From Thalassocella blandensis (GTDB lineage: Bacteria > Pseudomonadota > Gammaproteobacteria > Pseudomonadales > Cellvibrionaceae), in the NCBI GenBank assembly GCA_902141825.1, contig CABFPG010000009.1, positions 1 to 64,000 of the forward strand: 64,000 bases of DNA, read 5' to 3'. Positions 53,724 to 63,400 of this stretch are shown here, one piece after another. Under the pieces are notes generated by a model. It searched no databases, had not been told where the DNA came from, and worked only from the letters and a program-made list of their open reading frames with translations. A program made the position numbers and the translations under genes. Position 1 is the first letter of the stretch, and every line of letters starts with the position of its first letter.

Positions 53724-54701
53724 GTGGTAGTTTTAAAGTATTTACCCAGCTTAATTCGACACCGTCAACAAGCTGCGAGTGTTATTTCTCATGACATCAC
53801 GCCATCCACCGCAGGCGTTTGCCGTTTTATTGCAGGCTTGCTGATAAGTTTAACAGCGAGCACTGAGGTTTATAGTCAAAGCGCTCAAACCCACGACTGG
53901 GGAATGAGTGTGACCGCCAGCACTCAGCAACAGAATTACGAAAACAGTGATGCGAGTTTCCGTTACTTACAATTTACTCCCACCTTGGTATGGCACAACT
54001 GGGACTTTAATATCAATCTATCGTACTTGGATATTGAAGGTAATTACTTTAATAACGGCGCGTTTCCCCGTTATCAAGAATATTGCAGCCGGGTACTCGG
54101 CATGGGCGACCGGCTGCGCGACTACCTTGTGTCCAATGGTCGCTTAAATGAAGAGCAGGTCATTAACTGCCAGGAAAGTGCAGCAACACAGGATAGCTAC
54201 GAAGAAAGCGCATCAGGATTGGGAGATATCAGTTTTGGTCTTCGCTATAACTGGGAAATACTCTCTACTGCCAATCCGTCTCTAGCTTATATCAGTGTGG
54301 ATATTTCTTTGGATAATGGCGATTATGAAAAAGGTTTAGGCAGTGGCTCGCAAGATGTCATGACCGAAATAGGTTGGATGATCGGAATGGGGAACTGGAC
54401 ACATCAGGCAAGTGCGGGATATGTGTTGGTTGACCAAACCGACGCATTGGAACAAGTCGGTGACTACGCGTATTTAAACCTTTCGACCAACTACAGTATT
54501 CACCCAGATTTCATGCTTGGCGCCAGCTACAGTGTAGAGCAAGCCTATGAAGACGAATTGGAAGATATTGGTATTGTCAGTATTAACGGTATCTGGTATT
54601 TCACCGATGCGCTGAGTGCTTCTGGCTATTACTCCCAGTACCTGGAGACGGAATACTATCCCGAAAACGAATTGGGACTGTCCCTGAGCTTGCAATTCTA
54701 A
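53724..54701 (+). CDS. putative outer-membrane beta-barrel protein
   Basis: 325 residues. The N-terminal export signal is long (hydrophobic core about 33-48). The rest is beta-strand-like with aromatic girdles, for example ISFGLRYNWEI and DFMLGASYSVEQAY, ending in LGLSLSLQF with a terminal Phe. The GTG start has GCAGGAG six bases upstream. As last gene of the ECF operon it may be its main envelope output. Confidence 0.75.
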   Translation: MVVLKYLPSLIRHRQQAASVISHDITPSTAGVCRFIAGLLISLTASTEVYSQSAQTHDWGMSVTASTQQQNYENSDASFRYLQFTPTLVWHNWDFNINLSYLDIEGNYFNNGAFPRYQEYCSRVLGMGDRLRDYLVSNGRLNEEQVINCQESAATQDSYEESASGLGDISFGLRYNWEILSTANPSLAYISVDISLDNGDYEKGLGSGSQDVMTEIGWMIGMGNWTHQASAGYVLVDQTDALEQVGDYAYLNLSTNYSIHPDFMLGASYSVEQAYEDELEDIGIVSINGIWYFTDALSASGYYSQYLETEYYPENELGLSLSLQF

Positions 54702-55054
54702 TGCAGAGGAGTTCACCAATAACCTTGTAACTCCATGTTTTTGATTCACGTCGCGCTGCCTGTCTGAGACAGGCAGCGTTTTGCGTTTTAGAACGTTGAG
54801 CTTTCCTGCAGAGCCTTAACATCTAAAAGCAGCTCGATTAAAAAATCATTTAAATACCACTCACATTTCACCATGTTTGTATCAGTGTTTCGCGTTGGAA
54901 CACTATATGCACATGAAATGCTGATGGCATGCGATGGACACCTGAAAAGTAAGGGCGTTGGCAATACCCTAAGTGAAAAGAGAGCAGCCCCTGTCAGGAT
55001 CAAGTAACATCACTGCGCAAACCCAAAATTACAATTGTCACCACTGGAGCCCTT
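54702..55054. other. intergenic region with terminator
   Basis: A strong terminator (54754-54784) ends the ECF operon. The rest shows no gene and leads into the metallopeptidase promoter. Confidence 0.5.
54754..54784 (+). terminator. terminator of the ECF operon
   Basis: An 11-bp perfect stem (54754-54764 with 54768-54778), a 3-nt loop and TTTT followed by GCGTTTT. Confidence 0.9.
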
Positions 55055-56155
55055 ATGCAAACTTTCCAATGCACGTGTAAAAACCGCCCTGTGCTGTTTT
55101 TCGAAAACACCGTGTGTATCGCTTGTGGTCGGCTAACCGGTTACAGTGAAAAATTGCATGCGGTGGTAGCCTTTACGCCCTGCGACCAAACGGATTTTTT
55201 CCTGTGTGATGCTGACCCCGATACGCGCTATAAAAAATGCGCTAACTTTCATCAGCATAGTGTGTGCAATGGCATGCTCAGCGAAGCAGAGCTGGAAAAC
55301 AATCCGCAAGAATTATGTTATTACTGCCATTTTAATCACGCCATACCCGATTTGAGCATAAGCGAAAATATCGCGCTCTGGCGCAAGCTCGAAACAGCGA
55401 AACGTCGCACGCTCTATACATTACAAGGATTGTCTTTGCCAATTCCTGATCGAGTTGAAGACCCGGCAAACGGTTTAATGTTTAAGTTCCTGGCAGATAA
55501 AAGTAGCGAAGACCATTTCCGAGAGCCGCTTGAGAATCAGTCCACGGTGTACACCGGTCACAATGCAGGGGAAATTACCATTAATTTATCTGAAGCGGAT
55601 GACGTTGCGCGTCATCGAACACGTGTTTCCATGAACGAACGCTATCGGACCCTGCTCGGCCATTTTCGTCATGAGATTGGTCATTTTTATTGGGACCAGC
55701 TCGTCGCAGAACACCCCGACGCACTGGCATTGTTTCGAAGCACTTTTGGTGATGAACAATTGGATTACCAGCAGGCGTTAAAAACCCATTACGAAAAAGG
55801 CGAGCAAAAAGACTGGTCTCAGCAGTTTATCAGCGCTTATGCATCTTCTCATCCGTGGGAAGACTGGGCGGAAACCTGGGCTCACTATTTACATATGGTG
55901 GATACACTGGAAACGGCTCAACACTACGGTGTACGACTGGATGCCGCCGAGGTGAACCATCACCAAATTGACTCAGCCAATACGGATATTCATCAGACGA
56001 TAGAAGTCTGGACAACATTTACGGTAATGTTCAATTCTTTAAATCGCAGCATGGGTTTGCAAGATGCCTATCCGTTTATCATCAGCGATGCGGTGAGCGA
56101 AAAACTCAATACAGTACATCGCATTATTCGCAATGCCACTCTTAAGGCACAATAA
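55055..56155 (+). CDS. putative zinc-binding metallopeptidase with N-terminal zinc ribbons
   Basis: 366 residues. The N-terminal 100 residues carry paired Cys motifs (CTCKN, CIACG, CYYCH) of the zinc-ribbon type. The C-terminal domain has HEIGHFYW (HExxH zinc site and catalytic Glu) and EDWAETWAHYLHM, a likely third-ligand helix. This matches the DUF2248/putative zinc peptidase family. It has no signal peptide, so it is cytoplasmic. Substrate unknown. Confidence 0.85.
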   Translation: MQTFQCTCKNRPVLFFENTVCIACGRLTGYSEKLHAVVAFTPCDQTDFFLCDADPDTRYKKCANFHQHSVCNGMLSEAELENNPQELCYYCHFNHAIPDLSISENIALWRKLETAKRRTLYTLQGLSLPIPDRVEDPANGLMFKFLADKSSEDHFREPLENQSTVYTGHNAGEITINLSEADDVARHRTRVSMNERYRTLLGHFRHEIGHFYWDQLVAEHPDALALFRSTFGDEQLDYQQALKTHYEKGEQKDWSQQFISAYASSHPWEDWAETWAHYLHMVDTLETAQHYGVRLDAAEVNHHQIDSANTDIHQTIEVWTTFTVMFNSLNRSMGLQDAYPFIISDAVSEKLNTVHRIIRNATLKAQ

Positions 56156-56176
56156 ATGGCACCAAGGAATAAGGCC

Positions 56177-56241
56177 AAAGAATGGCATCAAAGAATGGCA
56201 TCAAAGAATGGCATCAAAGAATGGCATCAAAGAATGGCATC
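56177..56241. repeat. 13-bp perfect tandem repeat, five copies
   Basis: Unit AAAGAATGGCATC at 56177, 56190, 56203, 56216 and 56229, with a partial sixth at 56242. It starts about 20 bases after the metallopeptidase stop and is followed by a stem (gccgcat / atgcggc, 56254-56285) that probably terminates transcription. Confidence 0.92.
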
Positions 56242-56354
56242 AAAGAAAAGCGCAGCCGCATGCTCACATGGCGTGAGTATGCGGCTTCAGTAACAAATTT
56301 TATTTGCTTTTTTAATAAAAAAAACTTCCTTGTTAATTTGCATGATCAAAATCC

Positions 56355-56942
56355 CTAACTCCAAAACGAATACGCGGTGAAAAGCGTTAAACCTATCAAG
56401 GTGACATTAAACACCTGCAACGCCGTACGATTTTTTAAATATTCTCGTAACAGCGAACCGAATACTGCCCAGCTGCCAGAACTTGGCGCCCCAACGCTGC
56501 AGAATATGACGCAAAGCATGGCGATTGATAACCACTGTGTTTCAAAAGCGGGGAGCAATAGTGCACCTGCCGTTATTGACATTAACCAGGCTTTTGGATT
56601 GATAAACTGAAATGCTGCCGCCTGCAAAAAGGTAAAAGGCTTTTGCTCGCTCGCACGATCTTTAATTTCCAGTTTGCGCAACTGCCAGGCCAAATAGCAT
56701 AAGTACATCGTGCCCACCACACGCATTACATTCAGCAACACAGGATTTTCTGTAATAAATAAACCAAGTCCATATGCACACATCACCAGTTGCATCGCCA
56801 GGCCAAATTGAATACCGGCCATGTGCGGCAACGTGCGCTTAACACCAAAACGCAGACCTGAACTCATCAGCAATACATTGTTTGGCCCCGGTGTAATGGA
56901 CATCACAAATGCAAAGCTCATCAACGCAACAATACTTTCCAT
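56355..56942 (-). CDS. LysE-family amino acid exporter
   Basis: 195 residues with six hydrophobic segments and the family start SFAFVMSITPGPNNVLLMSSGLRFG. LysE/RhtB proteins export amino acids or derivatives. It is divergent from a MocR-type PLP regulator 370 bp away, a frequent pairing in which the regulator senses the exported compound. The small gene at 56958 lies upstream in the same direction. Confidence 0.9.
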   Translation of the reverse strand: MESIVALMSFAFVMSITPGPNNVLLMSSGLRFGVKRTLPHMAGIQFGLAMQLVMCAYGLGLFITENPVLLNVMRVVGTMYLCYLAWQLRKLEIKDRASEQKPFTFLQAAAFQFINPKAWLMSITAGALLLPAFETQWLSIAMLCVIFCSVGAPSSGSWAVFGSLLREYLKNRTALQVFNVTLIGLTLFTAYSFWS

Positions 56943-56957
56943 ATTTTTCCTCGAATA

Positions 56958-57155
56958 TTAATGGATCATCCACCACCATGGCGGACGTTCTGATGGTGGG
57001 TCCTGCTTTTGACCTGGCGTCAATTCAGCACCCGGCAACTGGAAGAGAAACAGCGCAGCAATGCATGTGCCCAGAATAATGCCAATCCAAATTTGGTGAC
57101 TATCGCCCGGCCTCTTTGCCGGCGATTCTCGCAATATTGCCTCCTGGTTTTTCAT
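56958..57155 (-). CDS. small single-pass membrane protein
   Basis: 65 residues with one membrane helix (about 23-40, IWIGIILGTCIAALFLF) and a proline-rich tail (PPSERPPWWWMIH). The ATG at 57155 has AGGAG 11 bases upstream; the open frame reaches TTG at 57185. It is 15 bp upstream of the LysE gene and probably co-transcribed. Unknown function. Confidence 0.5.
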   Translation of the reverse strand: MKNQEAILRESPAKRPGDSHQIWIGIILGTCIAALFLFQLPGAELTPGQKQDPPSERPPWWWMIH

Positions 57156-57328
57156 CAAGGCCGCACTCCTATTCAGTAAACTCAACAGGTTTCCAAATGA
57201 ATCGTCAGCATAGGAGAAAAGTCACTTGCATTACAGATTCACAGATATTAAATTGAACCGGTACAGATCAATTAATCTACAATCTGTACTGCTTCAATCT
57301 CTTACAAACTGTATTGAATGTGGTTGCC

Positions 57329-58762
57329 ATGAAGACGCTTTATCAACAACTGGCACGTGAGCTGGTGCAGGAAATTGAATCCGGCGCTTATTGTATTGGG
57401 GAGAAAATGCCGGGCATTCGGGCTACCAGCAATAATAAGCGCGTCAGTCCCTCAACGGCCGTAGCGGCCTATCGCCAACTGGAACTGGACGGATATATTG
57501 AGTCGCGACCGCGCTCCGGTTTTTATGTTGCCCATCGCCGCAGGCGCGATGTTGAAGAGCCGCAAATTGAGAATCTCGTGACCGAAAAACCCGGCTTGGT
57601 CGAGGGACAGCGCCGAGTGCTTCAACTCATTTCGCAAATAAATAACCCCAATATTACCCAGTTTGGTGCCGGTGTTCCGGATTCTTCATTCCTGCCTTTA
57701 CGCGCAATGGAAAAAGCACTGGCGCATGCCGTTAAATTCAATCGCATTGAAATATCAAGCTACAGTAAAACACTGGGTGAAATCAGTTTGCGTAAGCAAC
57801 TCGCGCGACGCATGTCGCAGATCGGCTGTCTCACACACCACGACGATATTATTGTCACGAGTGGCTGCCAGGAAGCTGTGCATATTTCCCTTAAAATGCT
57901 CACCCAACCCGGTGATATTGTGGCGGTGGAATCCCCTACTTTTCACGGACACTTGCAAACCATTGATGCACTGGGCTTAAAAGCGTTAGAGATTCCCACT
58001 CACCCGCGAGAAGGTATTTCACTTGAAGCCCTGCAACTGGCCTTTGATCAGTGGCCAATAAAAGCCTGCATCGTTATTCCCAACTTCAGTAACCCGTTAG
58101 GTAGCTGTATGAGTGATGCGAATAAAGCCGCGCTTGCCAAACTCTGCCACAAAGCCAAAGTCCCCATAATCGAAGATGACATTTATGGCGATGTAAGTTT
58201 TAGCCAGCAGCGACCGAGCACAGTGAAGTCATTTGACAGCAGCGGCAATGTTATTTACTGCTCTTCCTTCTCCAAAACAATTTCACCCGGCATGCGGGTT
58301 GGCTGGGTGAGCTCCGCAAAATATTTAGACAAGCTGGAATATCAAAAATTTGTTACCAATGTGTCTGCACCAGGATTGCAGCAGCTGGCACTGGCGAGCA
58401 TGTTACGCTCCGGCATGTACGATAAACACCTGCGCTTTATTCGCGGTGAAATTGAGAAGTCGGTCGACTTGATATCCGAGCGAATTATTAAAACCTTCCC
58501 TCTGGAGACAAAAATTACTCAGCCAAGCGGCGGTTATTTTTTGTGGCTGGAATTACCAGAAAATGTCGATGCGTTTGCTCTGGTGGAAGCGGCGCTCAAG
58601 CACAACATCAGTATTGCACCCGGCCCTATTTTCTCGGCAAAAGCTTCGGCAAAAGCGAAGTTCAGTAATTATATCCGGATTTCCTGTGCGGTGCTCTGGA
58701 ATGATAAAACGCGCAAAGCCATCGACACACTCGGAGAGATTATCAATGCCCATGCGCAGTAA
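57329..58762 (+). CDS. MocR/PdxR-type GntR regulator with aminotransferase domain
   Basis: About 477 residues. The N-terminal GntR winged helix (about 1-70: YQQLARELVQEIESG, RATSNNKRVSPSTAVAAYRQLE) is fused to a fold-type I aminotransferase domain (about 105-470). That domain has VTSGCQEAVHISL, NFSNPLGSCM, IEDDIYGDV and the PLP-lysine region SSFSKTISPGMRVGW. Such regulators bind PLP and an amino compound. The in-frame TTG at 57314 is less likely than the ATG at 57329. It probably controls the divergent LysE exporter. Confidence 0.9.
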   Translation: MKTLYQQLARELVQEIESGAYCIGEKMPGIRATSNNKRVSPSTAVAAYRQLELDGYIESRPRSGFYVAHRRRRDVEEPQIENLVTEKPGLVEGQRRVLQLISQINNPNITQFGAGVPDSSFLPLRAMEKALAHAVKFNRIEISSYSKTLGEISLRKQLARRMSQIGCLTHHDDIIVTSGCQEAVHISLKMLTQPGDIVAVESPTFHGHLQTIDALGLKALEIPTHPREGISLEALQLAFDQWPIKACIVIPNFSNPLGSCMSDANKAALAKLCHKAKVPIIEDDIYGDVSFSQQRPSTVKSFDSSGNVIYCSSFSKTISPGMRVGWVSSAKYLDKLEYQKFVTNVSAPGLQQLALASMLRSGMYDKHLRFIRGEIEKSVDLISERIIKTFPLETKITQPSGGYFLWLELPENVDAFALVEAALKHNISIAPGPIFSAKASAKAKFSNYIRISCAVLWNDKTRKAIDTLGEIINAHAQ

Positions 58763-58768
58763 TATTGT

Positions 58769-60016
58769 TTAGTGCATCCCGCGATGTTTTTCGATGATCT
58801 TCAATGATTCAGCTAAAGGCAAAGGTCTTCCAATATAATAGCCCTGAACCTTGTGAATACCGAGTTTGCGGCACTCGTTCAGTTCTTCTTCATTTTCTAT
58901 GCCTTCGGCAATGATCTCAGACCCCATGGCTTTGGCAAATACAATCAATGCCTTTGCTAAGGCGTTTTTGTTTTTATCCAGATGAATATTTTGAATGAGT
59001 GATATATCAAGTTTAATAATATCCGCATTTAACTCTAATATATGCTGAAAAGTAGAGTAACCGGCGCCGGCATCATCAATCGCCAATCTAACCCCCTGAC
59101 GGCGAAGTGAATCCAACGATTTTTTTAACGCGCTATAGTCAGAAATAATTTCATGCTCGGTAATTTCGAGAACTACACGACTGGCATCCACATTCTGCAA
59201 TGCTTCGGCAATTTTTCCGTTAATTACATTGTGCTGCGAGGTGTTGAGCGATAAGGCGACATTTTCCGGGAGCTTATCCATATCACTCAGCGCTAATTTG
59301 AGTGCATGCATTTCCAGCACTTCGCCAAGACCAATTTTCGCGGCTTCACTGAACCAAACGTCGGGCGTGCGATAGGGCTCCACGGTAAACCGCGACAATG
59401 ATTCGAATTTGGTAATTTTATCTCCGTTCAAATCCAATATAGGTTGATACACCATATTCAATTGCGAGTTATTCAACACCGACAAAATGCGCGCTTTGGC
59501 TTTTTCCTCTTCCATCGCCGATTGCTTCAAGCGTTCAATTCTTTTGCCCGCTAACTCGGCAAATGCCCGTAGAATGGTGATATCTTTTTTAATCAGTGAT
59601 GCATCGGGCTCTGTTTTAAAACAACAAAGTGTGCCATAGAGTTTGCCATTGGTCAGCGTAATCGGCACCCCCATATACGAGCGTATCCCCAGATTCTTAG
59701 TGACGGCCATCGACTTGGTCGTAGTGTTTTCAAGCGTGTCCGGAATGATATTGGGCAATTCGCCATCGACAATTTTCTTACAATAGGATTCATCCAAAGT
59801 ACTGCACAGCCCAGCCTCAACCGGACTGTCTTTCGATTTGGCATCGGCGAAACGAAAAATGCGTTCTTGATCTTTGAATTCCGAGATGAATACCACGTCC
59901 ATCCCCAAGTGAACTCGTAAAGTGCTCAATAACTCATTAATGAGCTCCGGCAGACTGGTGTCATCCGAATCTATCGCATTGACCATGAGCTCAGTTAAGG
60001 GAGCATTTTTCATCAT
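58769..60016 (-). CDS. GAF-EAL cyclic-di-GMP phosphodiesterase
   Basis: 415 residues. A GAF sensor domain (about 22-165: LGMDVVFISEF, IRSYMGVPITL, YGTLCCF) is followed by an EAL domain (about 180-410). The signature triplet reads ESL (KFESLSRF). The other catalytic motifs are near consensus: EITEHE, AIDDAGAGYS (loop-6 DDFG variant), IIKLDISLI, AEGIEN and QGYYIGRP. It likely hydrolyses c-di-GMP, and the GAF ligand is unknown. It is convergent with the MocR gene, six bp between stops. AGGAGATCC precedes the ATG. Confidence 0.88.
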   Translation of the reverse strand: MMKNAPLTELMVNAIDSDDTSLPELINELLSTLRVHLGMDVVFISEFKDQERIFRFADAKSKDSPVEAGLCSTLDESYCKKIVDGELPNIIPDTLENTTTKSMAVTKNLGIRSYMGVPITLTNGKLYGTLCCFKTEPDASLIKKDITILRAFAELAGKRIERLKQSAMEEEKAKARILSVLNNSQLNMVYQPILDLNGDKITKFESLSRFTVEPYRTPDVWFSEAAKIGLGEVLEMHALKLALSDMDKLPENVALSLNTSQHNVINGKIAEALQNVDASRVVLEITEHEIISDYSALKKSLDSLRRQGVRLAIDDAGAGYSTFQHILELNADIIKLDISLIQNIHLDKNKNALAKALIVFAKAMGSEIIAEGIENEEELNECRKLGIHKVQGYYIGRPLPLAESLKIIEKHRGMH

Positions 60017-60459
60017 TACCGGATCTCCTGCCTGGTAGACGCTAGCTGCATTCGAGACCTCTCCATCTCGCTAATTGTTTGGGCCGCGATTACTCACACT
60101 CTAGTCAAGAGAGCGCTGTCATTAACTATTTAGTAAGTATAGGTTAAGCCTTTCAGAATTCTAAATCGATGAGTGTGATTACTCAGCACCTAAGCGACAC
60201 AAACGCACCTTTACAGCACGCTATAGGGAAAGATACTTACGCCGCCACTGGCAACGCAGCATATTAGAAGCCTTGGGTATAACAATTATCGCGACCATAA
60301 ACATAGCCCATAAAAACCATCGCTTCCTGAAAAAACACACTTAATCCGCTTTTTGATTCAAAAGCAGGTAAAGAAGAGAACGGTAATGACAGGCATGATC
60401 AAACCGACCACATCAACCTACAGTGGGGCAGGCTTATGCGGTCTGATCGTTTTGATGAA
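60017..60459. other. intergenic region, nothing recognised
   Basis: It lies between the EAL gene start and the stop of the large di-heme protein. No ORF, repeat or clear terminator was found. Confidence 0.4.
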
Positions 60460-63400
60460 TTAGTTACAGCTCCCCAGTAGATTCCAGGCGTAGGTCCAGG
60501 CCCACCCTGATCCCGGAGCATAAGGCCCGCCCACGGTACACCAGCCACCGACTGTACACTGGTAACGACTGCCACCGTTTTGCACCACGTCGCCGGTTGA
60601 ATAGCTGTTGCTATCGGCATATTGCGGAAGACTATTGCAGGCATTCCCTCCTGAGGAACTGGAGGAACTGCTGCTTGAAGAAGAACTACTACTTGATGAT
60701 GAACTGCTGCTGGAAGAGGAACTGCTACTGGATGAACTGGAGGACGAGCCGCCTTCAATAAACTGACGCCAGCGCTGACCGCTGCGATTGTCACAAGACT
60801 GTTGCTCCAGCGCGGCGCCTGCGACGCCCTCATTATTGACAATGCCCAAACACAGTCCGCTGTGGCGTGCCTGTAATTGATAATAACCTTGACTATCTCG
60901 CAGTGGCATCCACTGTTGATTCGAGCCGCCATTGCAGGTCCACTGCTGTATTTTGGCGCCTGCTTCAGTACTAACACCAAACACATCCAAGCACATGCCA
61001 CTATGTTCAACCACTAGCGAAATATAGCCTTCGCCAGTATCCTGCACCTGCCATCGCTGATTGGCATTATTGTGGCAATGCCATTGCAAAACATCCTGCC
61101 CTTCTGCAGTCGCGCCTTCACGGACATCCATGCACATGTCGCTCAATTGCGATTGCCACCGGCTCACATTGAGCAGGTTAGGTGCATCCTGTTCCAGTTG
61201 CATTAAATATGCAGCCAACTGTCGACGCTGAGAGTCTGTGAGCGTATCGCTACCACCATGTGCAGCACTGTTGAGCACATCCAGCAAGGTTTCCGCCTGA
61301 CCATTGTGCAAGTACGGCGCTTTGAACCAGAGCCCAAGCAGAGAAGGTGTATCAAACCCCACCCCCTCTAGCGACTCGCCACTGCCTTTGCCCGAATTTT
61401 CCTGAATGGTGCCTACATCCCAACGCTTACCGTCCGTAAAAAATTCTCCACTATGGCAAGTACTGCAGTTAAGTGCTTCAAATATTTGCTGACCAGCTTC
61501 AGCATCGGCCGTAAGACTACCGTCATTTTGGCGAAAAGGACTCGGTGGCGTGCTGGCGAGAGAACTGACATAGGCTACCAGAGCGTCCAGATCTCGACTA
61601 AGTCCAGCTTTGGCTGGGCCCAAGGGGTTTTGCGTAGCGATGAAATCATTGTCATTCATCAACCCCGTACCACCAAACGCAGCGCGGATATCATTTTCGA
61701 AATCATGAATTTCATCAAAGTTAGCCGTCCAATGGATGTTGCCATCTCGAGTGCCAGCAGCGCCAATTAAACTGCGAGTATTGCGTAAGCCCTCATTGCG
61801 ATCGGTAAAATCCCACACGCGGCGATCGGAATCGCCGTCCAGGTGACAACTAGCGCAGGCCATGTATCCATCAAGTGCCATACGCGTATCAGCGGCGTTA
61901 TAAAAAATTCGTTTGCCCTGCAGTACTTGTTGCGACAGTTTTTCATCAGCCACCGTCGTCACCGTAGCGAGTTTGGGCATAATAAAATTAGAACCATCAA
62001 TAATGCCGCTGATATCAAACACATCAATACTGCGTTGTAAAAAGTTATGCACAAATAAACGCGTAGCTTCATTATTCATCGCCAAACCCTTTGGCGCCAG
62101 ACCGGTACTAATTGCCCCCATTCCTGTGCCGGAATAGGCATCAATGATTTCCACACTGTTGTTCGCTTGCAGCGCTACGAAAGCATAATCCCCCAACGGA
62201 GTGAGCACCGCATCGGCCGCCAGGTTGGCATCATTGAAATCAAACTGAGCAGAAAAATCTTCGCTGTCTGTACTTAAGTCTATCTGCGATACAATGGTGC
62301 GCACGGTACTTTCAAAACTTAGCGCTTGCCCGCTGACAAAACTCCCCCTACCGGTATTCACCTTTTGTGAAGGCACCCAGGCGCGTGTGCCATCTGGCGA
62401 AATGGTGATAGACGTGAGGTAATTGGGAATTCCCTGTGAACGATCTTCGCCGTCAATTGTTGTTGTATCGTTCTGCAGTTCAATAACGGCGGCCACAGTT
62501 AAATCCGACGTGTTTAACTTTCGAATCTGAGCGCGATCGCGCGGTGAAATAAATTGCGTCACATAAAGCGACTGACCATTACTTGTCACCGCCAGACCAC
62601 GCGGCGTATTTCCAACACTGGCAGTGGCTATCATGGCTCCTGTAGCAGGATTTAACCTCGCAATTTTCCCACTCGCACTCAGAGATACAAATAATTGCGA
62701 ACCATCTGGCGAGAATACAATGCCAAACGGCTGGGAACCACGCGGTAAATCCACGGTATTCACCACACTACCCGAGGGACTCAATACGCTCACATTACTG
62801 GAGTGTTGATTCGTCACCCACACATTTCCATTCGGGGCAACAGCAATTGCACGAGGATGTTCACCAACACCACTTTCCCATAATTTTTGCAAACTGATGC
62901 TGTCGATCGCGGAGACAGAGTTATTGTCTGAATTCACCGCATAGACGATGCCATTGGAAAACTGAATGCTGCTCGATCGCGTAGGCTTTTCGTCCGATAC
63001 AGGTTTATGAATAGTAAGCAACATCGCGTCCGTGGTAGTGTTTTGTTCACTGTCGCGCACCGTAACGATCACCGGGAAATGACCGGCTTTGGCAAAGGTG
63101 TGATTGACAGTGGAATTATTGCCAAAGGGTGTGGGCGTTGTGCCATCCCCAAAATTAAATGAATATTTTAATCCTCCTGCTCCACCACTGGCTTGCGCAG
63201 AAAAAGTCACTCGCTGCCCGACCAGAGACGCACCGGGATTTGGCAGGCTTACTTTTAGCGGACGATCAGGCAAAGGAAACAATACCGTCTGTTCGCTCGC
63301 AGAATTGGGGAAGGTTCCGCTAGCGACAGGGCTCCAGTGGATACCGTCACGACTTGTATCAATACGATAACTGGCAATTCGGCCATTCTCCAGATTTTGT

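Noticed and set aside
56177-56241. Possible CRISPR-like array
   Set aside because: The 13-bp units are directly adjacent with no spacers; it is a simple tandem repeat, and no cas genes are present.
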